From: Candidatus Chryseobacterium colombiense
Lineage (GTDB): Bacteria; Bacteroidota; Bacteroidia; Flavobacteriales; Weeksellaceae
Direction of reading: 5' to 3'
Assembly (NCBI GenBank): GCA_029203185.1
Contig: CP119310.1
Location: 2,418,001 to 2,482,000, forward strand
DNA: 64,000 nt
Shown here: piece after piece, positions 45,749 to 55,374 of the stretch
How positions within the stretch are numbered: the first letter of the stretch is position 1
Layout of the letters: every line of letters starts with the position of its first letter
Notes under the pieces: generated by a model
Told to the model about the DNA's origin: nothing
Seen by the model: only the letters and a program-made list of their open reading frames with translations
The model's database searches: none
Made by a program: the position numbers and the translations under genes

Positions 45749-47161
45749 TTATTTTTTGATAAGTAATGCAATATTTTCCACGTGATGGGTTTGTGGAAAC
45801 ATATCTACAGGTAAAATTTTAATGACATCATAATGGTCTTTCATCAAAGCAAGATCTCTTGCCTGAGTTGCAGAATTACAGCTTACATAAACCACTTTCT
45901 CCGGAGAAAGTTTTAAAATCTGCTCCACAACTTTTTGATGCATCCCGTCTCTTGGTGGGTCCGTAATCAACACATCTGCTTTTGGATGATTCGCAAGGAA
46001 TTCATCGTTGAAAATATCCTTCATATCTCCACAATAGAATGTCGTGTTGGTGAGACCATTCAGCTCTGCGTGTTCAATTGCCGCATCAATAGCTTCCTGA
46101 ACAGATTCGATACCGATCACCTGTTTTGCATTTCTCGCCACATATTGTGCAATCGTTCCTGTTCCTGTATATAAATCATAAACGACTTCATCTCCTTTTA
46201 AATCGGCAAATTCAAGCGTTTTTCTGTATAACTCCAGAGCTTGTTTATAATTGGTCTGAAAGAACGATTTTGGACCTATTTTAAACTTCAGTCCGTCCAT
46301 TTCTTCCATCAAATACCCTTCTCCGAAATATACATTGATATCCAGATCATAAATAGAGTCATTGGGCTTTGGATTAATAGCATACACCAGCGTTTTTATC
46401 TGAGGGAATTTCTCTAATAAAAATTCAAAAAGCTTTTCTCTGTTTTCTTTTTCTTCTCTGTACAGTTGGAAAAGAACCATCCATTCGCCTTTAGAATTCT
46501 GTCTCATCATTAAGGTTCTTAAAAAACCTTCATGATTTCTGACATCAAAGAAATCCAGTCCGTTATCTACCGCATATTTTTTTACAGCAAGTCTGATTTG
46601 ATTGGAAGGATCTTCCTGCAGGAAACATTCTTTAAGATCAAGAATTTTGCTCCACATTCCCGGAATATGGAAACCTAAGGCATCTTTATTTCCAAAATTT
46701 TCTTCAGAACTTATCTCGTATTGAGTAAGCCAACGGGCATTCGAGAACGAAAACTCCATTTTATTTCTATAAAAATACTGTTCTTCCGAACCCAGAATAG
46801 GAACGGTTTCAAAGTTTTCAATTCCGCCAATTCGTTTGATGTTGTTGTACACTTCTTCCTGCTTGAAATCAAGTTGCTTTTCATAGCTCATATTCTGCCA
46901 TTTGCAACCTCCGCAAACTCCAAAATGAATACATTTAGGATCAACTCGGTAAGGAGATTTTTCAAGAACGTCTATAGCTTCGCCTTCATAATATTTTGAC
47001 TTCGCCTTTTTCACTTTCACATTCACAATATCACCAGGAATTGCTCCGGTTACCATCACCGCTTTCCCTTCTTCCGTTTTCCCGATAGCAACACCCTTTG
47101 CACCAGCTGTCAACAGTTTTATATTTTCAAGAACTAAATTTTTCTTATTCTTTCTGCTCAT
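45749..47161 (-). CDS. rlmD: 23S rRNA (uracil-C5)-methyltransferase, RlmD type
   Basis: 470 residues from the Met at 47161 (MSRKNKKNLVLENIKLL). The longer frame from 47221 begins upstream of the -7 box and is rejected. It has a TRAM domain (about 10-65), an iron-sulfur Cys cluster (CIHFGVCGGCKWQNM), the SAM-binding motif VVYDLYTGTGTIAQYV, TDPPRDGMH, and the catalytic Cys in VYVSCNSATQARDL. This is the TrmA/RlmD family; methylation of U1939 is inferred from RlmD. It is next to the DUF6048/DUF6452 pair. Confidence 0.92.
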   Translation of the reverse strand: MSRKNKKNLVLENIKLLTAGAKGVAIGKTEEGKAVMVTGAIPGDIVNVKVKKAKSKYYEGEAIDVLEKSPYRVDPKCIHFGVCGGCKWQNMSYEKQLDFKQEEVYNNIKRIGGIENFETVPILGSEEQYFYRNKMEFSFSNARWLTQYEISSEENFGNKDALGFHIPGMWSKILDLKECFLQEDPSNQIRLAVKKYAVDNGLDFFDVRNHEGFLRTLMMRQNSKGEWMVLFQLYREEKENREKLFEFLLEKFPQIKTLVYAINPKPNDSIYDLDINVYFGEGYLMEEMDGLKFKIGPKSFFQTNYKQALELYRKTLEFADLKGDEVVYDLYTGTGTIAQYVARNAKQVIGIESVQEAIDAAIEHAELNGLTNTTFYCGDMKDIFNDEFLANHPKADVLITDPPRDGMHQKVVEQILKLSPEKVVYVSCNSATQARDLALMKDHYDVIKILPVDMFPQTHHVENIALLIKK

Positions 47162-47210
47162 TCTAAAATTTTCTATTTTTCTAATTGAAACTTTAAAAGT
47201 TTCATGTCTG

Positions 47211-47218
47211 CAAAAATA
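47211..47218 (-). promoter_or_regulatory. -7 box of rlmD
   Basis: TATTTTTG on the minus strand, about 50 bases upstream of the chosen ATG and downstream of the first ATG. Confidence 0.6.
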
Positions 47219-47221
47219 CAA

Positions 47222-47252
47222 TAAAAAAAACCTTATCCGAAGACAAGGTTTT
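47222..47252 (-). terminator. Terminator of the thioredoxin-fold lipoprotein gene
   Basis: AAAACCTT / AAGGTTTT stem around a 10-base loop, with a T run on the minus strand. It sits just upstream of the rlmD promoter. Confidence 0.75.
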
Positions 47253-47271
47253 ATATGTTATTAAATGTTTA

Positions 47272-48828
47272 TTATTTTGTCTGAGCCGGTTGAGGAGCCT
47301 GCTTTTGTGCAGCAGCCTGCTGAGCCGCTACTACCGCGGGATCCATTCCTGCACCTTGTTGTAACTGAACATTGGGAGCTACTTTAGGAGCAGATAAACC
47401 AGTTTGCTTATCCAAAACCGTTACCAATTCCTGCTCACCAAGATTTACAAAAGATCTGCTTGCAATTTTCCCGTCTTTATCAACGATTACAAAATTTGGA
47501 AGTTTGAATCCATAGATACCATATTTCTTTGCAATATCAGAGCTTAATCCTCCTTCTGCATATACGTTTGTTCCTGGAATTCCTTTGAACATTGCATTGC
47601 TTGTCTTAATAAACTGATCTTTAGTGTCATCAACATTTACAAAAACAAAATTCATTTTTGATTTATAGAAATTAACAACTTCTTTCAAAACAGGCACTGT
47701 AGATTCTGCGATATAAGGATTCCAAGATGCATAGAAACATAACATGTAAGGCTTCCCTTTATTTTCTGACAATTTGTAAGATTTACCATCCTGCTTGATC
47801 AATGATGCTTCCGGAGCAACTTCTCCTACTTTCAATCCGATTACAGCCGTCTGAATTTTAGCTAAATCTGCTTTAATAGTAGCGTCTTTAATTTCAGTAT
47901 CAATGATTTTCTTAATTTTATCTGAAGTTTTAGCAGGAGTACCTGGGTGAATATCAGACTGTGCCATTACAAAAGCTAATAAATAATCTTTAGCTGTATC
48001 AGATAAATTTTTATCCGTTTTTAAATACTGAGAGAAAAGCTCAGAAGTTGTAATATCAGTTTTACTTTTACTGTTAGCTTCTGCATATTTTTGGAAATCA
48101 GGGCTAATTTTAGTCAATAAATATTGTCTGTAGAAAGGATTTTCTTTTACCATTACATCCTTATTCTCCTGAAGTTTGTTTTCATAGTCTGTAAACACTT
48201 TTGAAGGCTTGAATGAAGGGTTTCCCGAAAACTGCTTCTGTCTCATCTCATACTGCATAAGAATAGAAAGTATTGTTGCAGAAAGATCGTTCTTTTTCCA
48301 AGTTACAATTTCATTATCCGGATTGAATTTTTTAACATTCTGATCAATATTATCACTGATGTTTTTTTCAATTTTCTGAACTCCTGCAACGAAAGCTTTG
48401 TCATCTTTCGTCATCAGTTCAGACATCGTAGTGTTTACCTTTTGTCCGTATTCTCCAAGGTATTTTTGAGTTGCCATAAAGAAGTCATTATTCTTTTTAG
48501 CATCACCAGTAATTACATATTCTGATGGGAAAGTAAGTCCGTTTCCTGAAATTTCAAGAGTCTGTCCTCCTTTAAGATATACTAAATTCTGCTTCCCAGC
48601 ATAATTGATTAAATACATTCCATTTTTAGGAGCCTCAAAGCTTCCTGAGAATGTTCCGTCATTTTTTACACCAATATTTGCCAAAGGTAACGTAGCTACC
48701 CCTGAAGCTTCAATAAATTCGATTCTCTCTAATGGAGAAGCTCCTGTAATTTTTCCTTTTACTTCAACTTTTTTAGAGCAAGACACCGCAAAAACAGCGA
48801 TGATAAACAATAAAAGATATTTTTTCAT
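47272..48828 (-). CDS. DUF4369 / thioredoxin-fold lipoprotein lacking the CxxC active site
   Basis: 518 residues from the Met at 48828; the frame opens at 48867 but that start precedes the -7 box. Lipoprotein signal MKKYLLLFIIAVFAVSC. A DUF4369-like domain (about 20-115, VEVKGKITGASPLERIEFIE), a helical middle, and a C-terminal TlpA/AhpC-like thioredoxin domain (about 332-470, VGEVAPEASLIKQDGKSYKL). Where TlpA proteins have WCxxC this one reads FYASWNPYIAES, so no redox Cys pair exists. The last 40 residues are Gln/Ala/Pro-rich. Probably a periplasm-facing scaffold or chaperone, not a reductase (inference). Confidence 0.85.
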   Translation of the reverse strand: MKKYLLLFIIAVFAVSCSKKVEVKGKITGASPLERIEFIEASGVATLPLANIGVKNDGTFSGSFEAPKNGMYLINYAGKQNLVYLKGGQTLEISGNGLTFPSEYVITGDAKKNNDFFMATQKYLGEYGQKVNTTMSELMTKDDKAFVAGVQKIEKNISDNIDQNVKKFNPDNEIVTWKKNDLSATILSILMQYEMRQKQFSGNPSFKPSKVFTDYENKLQENKDVMVKENPFYRQYLLTKISPDFQKYAEANSKSKTDITTSELFSQYLKTDKNLSDTAKDYLLAFVMAQSDIHPGTPAKTSDKIKKIIDTEIKDATIKADLAKIQTAVIGLKVGEVAPEASLIKQDGKSYKLSENKGKPYMLCFYASWNPYIAESTVPVLKEVVNFYKSKMNFVFVNVDDTKDQFIKTSNAMFKGIPGTNVYAEGGLSSDIAKKYGIYGFKLPNFVIVDKDGKIASRSFVNLGEQELVTVLDKQTGLSAPKVAPNVQLQQGAGMDPAVVAAQQAAAQKQAPQPAQTK

Positions 48829-48848
48829 TTTTGATTTTAATAATGTAG

Positions 48849-48856
48849 CAAAAATA
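48849..48856 (-). promoter_or_regulatory. -7 box of the thioredoxin-fold lipoprotein gene
   Basis: TATTTTTG on the minus strand, 21 bases upstream of the ATG at 48828. Confidence 0.62.
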
Positions 48857-48948
48857 GGTTTTTCCAATCAACTGAAAACAATTATTTAAGGTATTTTATG
48901 AAAGATTTAACTAATATTTCAGTTATTCAGAAAAACAATGGGATAAAC

Positions 48949-49806
48949 TTATTCTATGGACAGAAAAATTACCGGGCAATGGTAAGTAGCTCGTCCATAC
49001 CATTGAAGTTTTTCTTCCACATTATAACATTTATTTTCGCCTATTTTATTCGCTTTCTTCATTTTAATTACAAAACTACCGAGTGAGACAAATCCTACAT
49101 ATATATTTTTAAAAGTTTCGTCAATGATAATATTTCTATGGTTAACATCTATTTCTAAATATTTACCATTACCCGTAAAATTCACCTCTGTTTTCGGAAA
49201 AAGATATTGTGGATTTTTACAGTCTGCTGATTCACAAGTGTACATAAAAGCAATGATTTTTGTATCACTTTTATCAATCCTTTCTCCTGTTACCGGATGT
49301 TTTCCGCCACTGAAATAGTATCTTATTTTATTTATTTTTTTACCTATATACAATTTGTTTTCAGGAATCTCAACCATTCTTGATGTGCCCGGTCGAATGT
49401 ATAGTCGTGAAGCCCATCCTTTATCTTCTATACCAATTAATGTCTCTTCTTTTTTACCATTAATAATAACAGTCTCAATAATTTTCCCTGAAGAAAAATT
49501 TAAAACAGAGTCTTTAATTTTTAATTCTTCTTTATAGAGATGGTAGTCAATCTTTTTATCTAAATCAATAATTATAAAGCTTTCCGCCTTATTGATGCTT
49601 TCCAAAGGAATATCAACAGCACCATTTTCAGAAATAAACAATTGGTTTTCTTGACCGTATATTTCAATCTGGTAATTTTTGATAAATTCTGAATCTTTTT
49701 TAAGCTGGAAATTTTGTGCAGTATAAACCGCAGAACAACATAAAAAAATGAATACAAAAAGTTTCTGATGAAGTAGTTTGCCTATTTGTGAACTGCTCAC
49801 ATTCAT
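48949..49806 (-). CDS. Predicted exported protein of unknown function
   Basis: A 285-residue protein. The hydrophobic segment LFVFIFLCCSAVYTA (about residues 16-30) looks like a signal peptide; a start inside the frame would not remove it. The mature part is predicted mostly beta, with YQIEIYGQENQLFISENGAV near the start and a C-terminal portion containing four Cys (CESADC, CYNVE, HCPVI). I recognise no family or catalytic motif. It lies between the thioredoxin-fold gene and sdhB, with AT-rich gaps on both sides, and is probably monocistronic. Confidence 0.7.
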   Translation of the reverse strand: MNVSSSQIGKLLHQKLFVFIFLCCSAVYTAQNFQLKKDSEFIKNYQIEIYGQENQLFISENGAVDIPLESINKAESFIIIDLDKKIDYHLYKEELKIKDSVLNFSSGKIIETVIINGKKEETLIGIEDKGWASRLYIRPGTSRMVEIPENKLYIGKKINKIRYYFSGGKHPVTGERIDKSDTKIIAFMYTCESADCKNPQYLFPKTEVNFTGNGKYLEIDVNHRNIIIDETFKNIYVGFVSLGSFVIKMKKANKIGENKCYNVEEKLQWYGRATYHCPVIFLSIE

Positions 49807-49835
49807 ATTCTAAAGATATTTGAAGAAATTATTAC

Positions 49836-49873
49836 ATAAAAAAATCGTCAGCCGGTAAAGGTGACGATTTTTT
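49836..49873 (-). terminator. Terminator of the sdhCAB operon
   Basis: AAAATCGTCA / TGACGATTTT (49841-49850, 49862-49871) with a T run on the minus strand, 20 bases after the sdhB stop. Confidence 0.9.
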
Positions 49874-49893
49874 ATTTATAAAATGATAAAATT

Positions 49894-50661
49894 TTATCCT
49901 CTGTCAACAAGAGCTGCCATATATTCTCTGTTCATTCTGGCAATGTTTTCAAGAGAAATTCCTTTCGGACATTCTACTTCACAAGCACCGGTATTTGAAC
50001 AGTTTCCGAATCCTTCTTCGTCCATAGCTTTCACCATGTTCAGAACTCTTCGCTTCGCTTCTACTCTACCTTGAGGTAAAAGAGCATACTGAGAAACTTT
50101 AGCCCCTACGAATAGCATTGCAGAACCGTTTTTACATGTAGCTACACAAGCTCCACATCCGATACAAGCCGCAGCATCCATTGCTTTGTCTGCATCTTCT
50201 TTGGGAACCGGAATTGCATTTGCATCCAAAGTATTTCCTGAAGTGTTCACCGAAATGAAACCACCTGCAGCCATTACTCTGTCGAACGCGCTTCTGTCTA
50301 CCATTAAATCTTTAATAACCGGGAAAGCAGCACTTCTCCAAGGTTCAATAACGATCGTTTCACCGTCTTTGAACATTCTCATGTGAAGCTGGCAAGTCGT
50401 GATCCCTGTATCCGGACCGTGTGCTCTACCATTGATGTAAAGAGAACACATCCCACAAATTCCTTCACGACAATCGTGATCGAAAGCTACAGGCTCTTTT
50501 CCTTCGTTAATAAGATTTTCGTTCAGAATGTCCAACATTTCCAAAAATGAAGAATCTGTAGAAACATCTGATATTTTATAGGTCTCAAACTGACCTTTAG
50601 TTTTATTATTTTTTTGTCTCCAAATTTTCAGCGTAAGATGTAAGCCTTTTTTTGCACTCAT
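49894..50661 (-). CDS. sdhB: Succinate dehydrogenase/fumarate reductase iron-sulfur subunit
   Basis: A 255-residue electron-transfer subunit. The 2Fe-2S ferredoxin domain has CREGICGMCSLYING and a later Cys in TTCQLHMRMF. The C-terminal domain has CIGCGACVATCKNGS and CSNTGACEVECPKGI for the 4Fe-4S and 3Fe-4S clusters. It passes electrons from the flavoprotein SdhA to the membrane cytochrome b subunit. Last gene of sdhC-sdhA-sdhB; 24 bases separate it from sdhA. Confidence 0.96.
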   Translation of the reverse strand: MSAKKGLHLTLKIWRQKNNKTKGQFETYKISDVSTDSSFLEMLDILNENLINEGKEPVAFDHDCREGICGMCSLYINGRAHGPDTGITTCQLHMRMFKDGETIVIEPWRSAAFPVIKDLMVDRSAFDRVMAAGGFISVNTSGNTLDANAIPVPKEDADKAMDAAACIGCGACVATCKNGSAMLFVGAKVSQYALLPQGRVEAKRRVLNMVKAMDEEGFGNCSNTGACEVECPKGISLENIARMNREYMAALVDRG

Positions 50662-50685
50662 AATTTTTTATTTATAGGTTGGAGA

Positions 50686-52698
50686 TTATTTGTAACTTCT
50701 AGTTTTAACCTCGATGTTGTCATATATCAGTTCTTCTTTGTGCAACACCTCTCTGTTGATGTCACTTCCCTGATATTCCCAAGCTCCGACGTATTTGTAA
50801 TTAACGTCATCTCTTTCCGCTTCTCCGTCCGGAGTTGAGTGGTCTTCACGGAAATGTCCTCCACAAGACTCATTTCTGTGCAATGCATCGATAGCCATTA
50901 ATTGTCCAAGTTCAAGGAAATCTGCAACTCTGAATGCTTTTTCAAGTTCAGTGTTCATTCCGTCATTATCTCCAGGAACTTTTACGTTTTTCCAGAAGTC
51001 GTTTCTTACTTCTTCAATTTCTTTGATTGCTTCTGCCAATCCTTCAGGAGTTCTACCCATTCCCACCTTGTTCCACATAATGTTTCCTAGTTGCTTGTGG
51101 AAGTGGTCTACTGAATGTGTTCCTTTATTATTTAAGAAGAAATCAACTTTATCTTTAATTCCTTTTTCAGCCTCATCAAATGCTGTTGAATTGGTAGGAA
51201 TAACACCTGTTCTGATATCTGCAGAAAGATAATCAGCAATTGTATAAGGAAGTACGAAATATCCGTCAGCCAAACCTTGCATCAATGCAGAAGCTCCCAA
51301 TCTGTTTGCTCCGTGATCTGAGAAATTCGCCTCACCAATTACGAAACATCCAGGAATAGTAGACTGTAGGTTATAATCAACCCAAACACCACCCATGGTA
51401 TAGTGAACTGCAGGATAAATCTTCATTGGAGTTTTGTAAGGATCATCAGCCGTAATTTTTTCATACATTACGAATAAGTTACCATACTTTTCCTCAACCC
51501 AAGCTTTTCCTAAATCATAGATCTGCTGATCGGTTGGATTATGAATATGCTTTTCGATAGCGGCTTCTCTACCTTTTTTCATGATCTCTGTAGAGAAATC
51601 AAGGTAAACACCTTCTTTTGTATCATTATTTTCGATTCCGTATCCAGCATCACATCTTTCCTTAGCAGCTCTTGACGCAACGTCTCTAGGTACCAAGTTT
51701 CCGAAAGCCGGGTATCTTCTTTCCAAATAATAATCTCTATCTTCTTCTTTAATATTTTCAGGTCTTAGTTTCCCTTCTCTGATGGCTACTGAATCTTCAA
51801 TTTTCTTAGGAACCCAGATTCTTCCTGAGTTTCTTAATGATTCAGACATCAAAGTCAGTTTAGACTGCTGTGTTCCGTGAACAGGAATACAAGTCGGGTG
51901 AATCTGTACGTAACAAGGGTTTGCAAAATATGCTCCTTTTTTGTGGATCTTCCAAGCTGCAGAAACGTTTGAACCCATTGCGTTGGTAGAAAGGAAATAT
52001 ACGTTTCCGTAACCTCCCGAAGCAATGACAACAGCGTGAGCTGAATGTCTTTCGATCTCACCAGTTACAAGATTTCTTGCAATGATCCCTCTTGCTTTTC
52101 CATCAACAATTACAAGATCCATCATTTCATGACGGTTGTACATTTTGATTCTACCTTTACCGATCTGACGGCTCATTGCAGAATATGCACCTAATAATAA
52201 CTGTTGTCCAGTCTGTCCTTTTGCGTAGAAAGTTCTTTTTACCTGAACCCCTCCAAATGAACGGTTATCTAACTGACCTCCGTAATCTCTACCGAAAGGA
52301 ACTCCCTGAGAAACACACTGGTCGATAATATTCGCAGAAACTTCAGCTAATCTGTAAACGTTTGCCTCTCTTGCTCTATAGTCACCACCTTTAATCGTGT
52401 CATAGAACAATCTGTAGGTAGAGTCACCGTCTCCCTGATAATTTTTAGCCGCGTTGATTCCTCCCTGAGCAGCAATAGAGTGTGCTCTTCTTGGAGAATC
52501 CTGATAACAGAATGCCTTTACATTATATCCCTGTTCAGCCAAAGTAGCTGCAGCAGAACCTCCTGCCAAACCTGTACCTACAACAATAATATCAATCTTA
52601 TCTCTGTTGTTTGGTGCAACAAGGTTCATATGGTCTTTATGATTTTTCCACTTATCCTTTAAAGGACCCGCCGGAATTTTTGAATCTAATTTACTCAT
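50686..52698 (-). CDS. sdhA: Succinate dehydrogenase/fumarate reductase flavoprotein subunit
   Basis: A 670-residue FAD protein that oxidises succinate to fumarate. The dinucleotide-binding motif is IIVVGTGLAGGSAAATLAEQ and the FAD-attachment histidine region RRAHSIAAQGGINAAK. HPTCIPVHG, AVHYTMGGVWVD and GANRLGASALMQG are characteristic. The length fits the larger flavoproteins of Bacteroidota/epsilon-type (B-class) enzymes, which work with one diheme membrane subunit. 15 bases follow sdhC. Confidence 0.97.
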   Translation of the reverse strand: MSKLDSKIPAGPLKDKWKNHKDHMNLVAPNNRDKIDIIVVGTGLAGGSAAATLAEQGYNVKAFCYQDSPRRAHSIAAQGGINAAKNYQGDGDSTYRLFYDTIKGGDYRAREANVYRLAEVSANIIDQCVSQGVPFGRDYGGQLDNRSFGGVQVKRTFYAKGQTGQQLLLGAYSAMSRQIGKGRIKMYNRHEMMDLVIVDGKARGIIARNLVTGEIERHSAHAVVIASGGYGNVYFLSTNAMGSNVSAAWKIHKKGAYFANPCYVQIHPTCIPVHGTQQSKLTLMSESLRNSGRIWVPKKIEDSVAIREGKLRPENIKEEDRDYYLERRYPAFGNLVPRDVASRAAKERCDAGYGIENNDTKEGVYLDFSTEIMKKGREAAIEKHIHNPTDQQIYDLGKAWVEEKYGNLFVMYEKITADDPYKTPMKIYPAVHYTMGGVWVDYNLQSTIPGCFVIGEANFSDHGANRLGASALMQGLADGYFVLPYTIADYLSADIRTGVIPTNSTAFDEAEKGIKDKVDFFLNNKGTHSVDHFHKQLGNIMWNKVGMGRTPEGLAEAIKEIEEVRNDFWKNVKVPGDNDGMNTELEKAFRVADFLELGQLMAIDALHRNESCGGHFREDHSTPDGEAERDDVNYKYVGAWEYQGSDINREVLHKEELIYDNIEVKTRSYK

Positions 52699-52713
52699 AT
52701 TGGTATATTGATA

Positions 52714-53376
52714 TTATTGAGTTACAAAGTGAAAAATTGCGATAAAAATAAATCCTGCAGGAATAAGGATAGAATACCATTTCCCAAAAGCTTTAATTAC
52801 CGGAGTATATTTTGGGTGTCTAGCCCCGATTGACTGGAATGAAGACTGGAAACCGTGAGCCAAATGCAGACCCAACAATACAAAAGCAATCACATAGATC
52901 GCTACTCTCCAAAGATCAGCAAACTTCTCATGAAGCTCCGGCCAGAAACGCTCAGCATCAGGAGCAATCCCCTGAATGTACTTGTAGCTCATCTCGTGAA
53001 ACCAGAAATCATAAAAGTGTAAAACAAGGAAAGCCAAAACAACAGCTCCAGAAATAATCATATTTCTGGACATCCATGAAGAGTTCACAGAAGGATTGTT
53101 TGATGCGTACTTTACAGGACGCGCCTTGTTATTCTTAATTTCAAGAACAAATCCCATAATGAAATGGAAAAGAACTGCAAAACCAAGAATAGGCTGCATT
53201 AAGAACTGCACAAAAGGATTATAGCCCATGAAATCTGATGCTGTATTGAATGCATCACGATTCAGAACTGATAACAAATTGGTCGTCAAATGCAGTATAA
53301 GAAAAATCAGCAAAAATAGAGCTGATAATGCCATAGCATATTTTCTACCTATCGTAGAACTCGTTAAACCTGCCAT
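52714..53376 (-). CDS. sdhC: Succinate dehydrogenase cytochrome b subunit
   Basis: A 220-residue integral membrane protein with five hydrophobic segments (about 17-37, 57-77, 104-124, 155-175, 195-215). Histidines at LILHLTTN, LFHFIMG, LVLHFYDFW and LLGLHLAHGFQSS can ligate two hemes b. One fused subunit is the B-class succinate:quinone oxidoreductase arrangement. First gene of sdhC-sdhA-sdhB, with a good promoter upstream. Confidence 0.93.
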   Translation of the reverse strand: MAGLTSSTIGRKYAMALSALFLLIFLILHLTTNLLSVLNRDAFNTASDFMGYNPFVQFLMQPILGFAVLFHFIMGFVLEIKNNKARPVKYASNNPSVNSSWMSRNMIISGAVVLAFLVLHFYDFWFHEMSYKYIQGIAPDAERFWPELHEKFADLWRVAIYVIAFVLLGLHLAHGFQSSFQSIGARHPKYTPVIKAFGKWYSILIPAGFIFIAIFHFVTQ

Positions 53377-53399
53377 ATAAGTTTAAATTTGAATTTCCA

Positions 53400-53428
53400 C
53401 AAAATTATGAAATGTTAACAATATCAAA
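53400..53428 (-). promoter_or_regulatory. Promoter of sdhCAB
   Basis: On the minus strand: -33 TTTG (53428-53425), 17-base spacer, -7 TAATTTTG (53407-53400). The leader to sdhC is about 15-20 bases. Confidence 0.72.
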
Positions 53429-53519
53429 AAGTGAGAAATCTCACAATTTATCAGTTTGTAATCTTTCTAAATAAGAATTTAAACATTATTAATTAAAGAG
53501 AAAATAAAAATTTTAACAA

Positions 53520-55295
53520 TTATTTTATCATATAAATCCTGTTGTCATAAATGATCTTTTGAGCATCATCCGGAATCGTTTTTACAACAGCCAAACTTAT
53601 CCTTCGTGACGCACAATATGGATTAATAATAAACTTTTTAACCTTCTGTCTATCTGAATTTTTATCAATCCAGAAGCACACTTCATTTCCTTTTTTCACA
53701 GAAAATACTTTATGCTTATAAAAATCATGCAATAACACCTCATCTCTTTTATTTTCATAAATATTGAAACCTGTCCTGACTATTAAAAACATTAAGGTGT
53801 ACATTATCAATCTCGCAGAATTTTTAACATTAAATTTTAAAATCAAAAACCGAAGCAAATAAACAGCTATAAACAGACATCCAACTTCTAAAAGGTTCAT
53901 CGCTATATTCTCCGAAAAAAGAAAGTCAACACCCGCAAACCAATGAATCAATTTGAGTAATTCCTGAACTATAAAATCATAAATAGTGTTAATAAAAGAC
54001 ATATCCAAACCAAACGCAATTAAGGCCGTTATTACCAATGAAAATACAATGATAACCTCGGAAAAAGGCACAATAATAAAATTGGCAAGAATAGAAATCA
54101 ATGAAAACTGATGGAAATAAAACAATACTAAAGGTAATGTTGCCAATTGTGCAGAAAGAGAAATCGACACCGTATTAAAAATCAACTTCTTAAAATAATT
54201 ATTGGTTTTAGGCAAATAATTTAAAATCGGCTGATTCAACCAATAAATTCCCAAAACAGCAAGAAAGCTTAGTTGGAAACCCACATCGAAAAGCTGCTGA
54301 GAATCATTAATTAAAATGATAAAAGCAGACAAAGCCAGGGAGTGCAGTAAATCCGGTTTCCGCTGAAGCAGAACATACATAAAATAGAAAGTCAGCATAA
54401 TACACGATCTTATTACTGAATTTCCGAATCCTATAAACGCAGCGAACAGCCAGATAAAAATCAAACTGGAAATGATTGCATATTTTCTGAACCGCAGAGG
54501 TAAAATCTTTATCAACACCATATAGAACAATCCGAAAATCACTACAATATGTGTCCCGGAAATTGCTAAAAAGTGCACTAATCCCGATTTATTAAAATCC
54601 TGTAAAGTTTCAGCATCAATTTCGGTACGGTCTGCTAGAATAATTCCTTTTAAAAATTCCTGACTTTTAGGCAAAAGACTCGATTGATTAATCTTTTGTA
54701 AAACCTCTACTCTTTTTTGTTGTACTTTCTCTGTTACAGAAAGATCGGACCTGTGTTTTGATAAAATCTCTCCATTAAGATAAAATTGTGACTGTATCTT
54801 TTTCCGGTGAAGGTATTTTGCATAATCAAACTGAAAATCATATTGAGGCTTTTTTACATCATATCGGAAAGCTTTTGATTTATAATAATTTTCAAAATCC
54901 AGTTCTTTAAATTCTTTAGGAAGGTAGATCAGAGCATTTTCATATTTCTTTCCGGACTGCACCAAAGCTTCATATTTCTTATATTTTTCCGTAGAATTTA
55001 GCTTTTTAGAAATTTTAAAAACAATAAAATCTTCTTTTTGAGAAAATTCTGATTTCTCATTAAACTGCTTGGAATAATGAAAACAGATCCCGATTCCGAA
55101 AAACGAGACTGCAAGCAAAATAGGTTTTACTTTAGAAACAAGATAAGAATAGTAAAAAGTGGTAAGTAAAAAAATAAGGCTCAGAAAAATAATTCCAGCA
55201 ATTACATATCCAGTTACAGGAAAAATGTCTTGCAGAAAGATCCCAAGAATAAAAGCAATGACAAGAATCAAAAGAGGCTGCCTGTTCAAAATCAT
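53520..55295 (-). CDS. comEC: ComEC/Rec2-family DNA uptake channel protein
   Basis: 591 residues from the Met at 55295; the frame has another ATG 6 codons earlier. An N-terminal DUF4131 region with about three membrane helices precedes a soluble segment. The competence domain (about 205-470) has GLVHFLAISGTHIVVIFGLF and GFGNSVIRSCIMLTFYFMYV, hallmarks of ComEC. Many further helices follow. It lacks the C-terminal metallo-beta-lactamase domain of Bacillus ComEC, as is common in Bacteroidota. It should transport single-stranded DNA across the inner membrane. Same strand as lpxB, 79 bases downstream. Confidence 0.87.
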   Translation of the reverse strand: MILNRQPLLILVIAFILGIFLQDIFPVTGYVIAGIIFLSLIFLLTTFYYSYLVSKVKPILLAVSFFGIGICFHYSKQFNEKSEFSQKEDFIVFKISKKLNSTEKYKKYEALVQSGKKYENALIYLPKEFKELDFENYYKSKAFRYDVKKPQYDFQFDYAKYLHRKKIQSQFYLNGEILSKHRSDLSVTEKVQQKRVEVLQKINQSSLLPKSQEFLKGIILADRTEIDAETLQDFNKSGLVHFLAISGTHIVVIFGLFYMVLIKILPLRFRKYAIISSLIFIWLFAAFIGFGNSVIRSCIMLTFYFMYVLLQRKPDLLHSLALSAFIILINDSQQLFDVGFQLSFLAVLGIYWLNQPILNYLPKTNNYFKKLIFNTVSISLSAQLATLPLVLFYFHQFSLISILANFIIVPFSEVIIVFSLVITALIAFGLDMSFINTIYDFIVQELLKLIHWFAGVDFLFSENIAMNLLEVGCLFIAVYLLRFLILKFNVKNSARLIMYTLMFLIVRTGFNIYENKRDEVLLHDFYKHKVFSVKKGNEVCFWIDKNSDRQKVKKFIINPYCASRRISLAVVKTIPDDAQKIIYDNRIYMIK

Positions 55296-55374
55296 TTGTG
55301 TTTGAACAAGCAATTTAATAAATTTTACAATACAAAAAGAAACAAGCAGCTGATTTCCAAAAGAATTAACGAAA

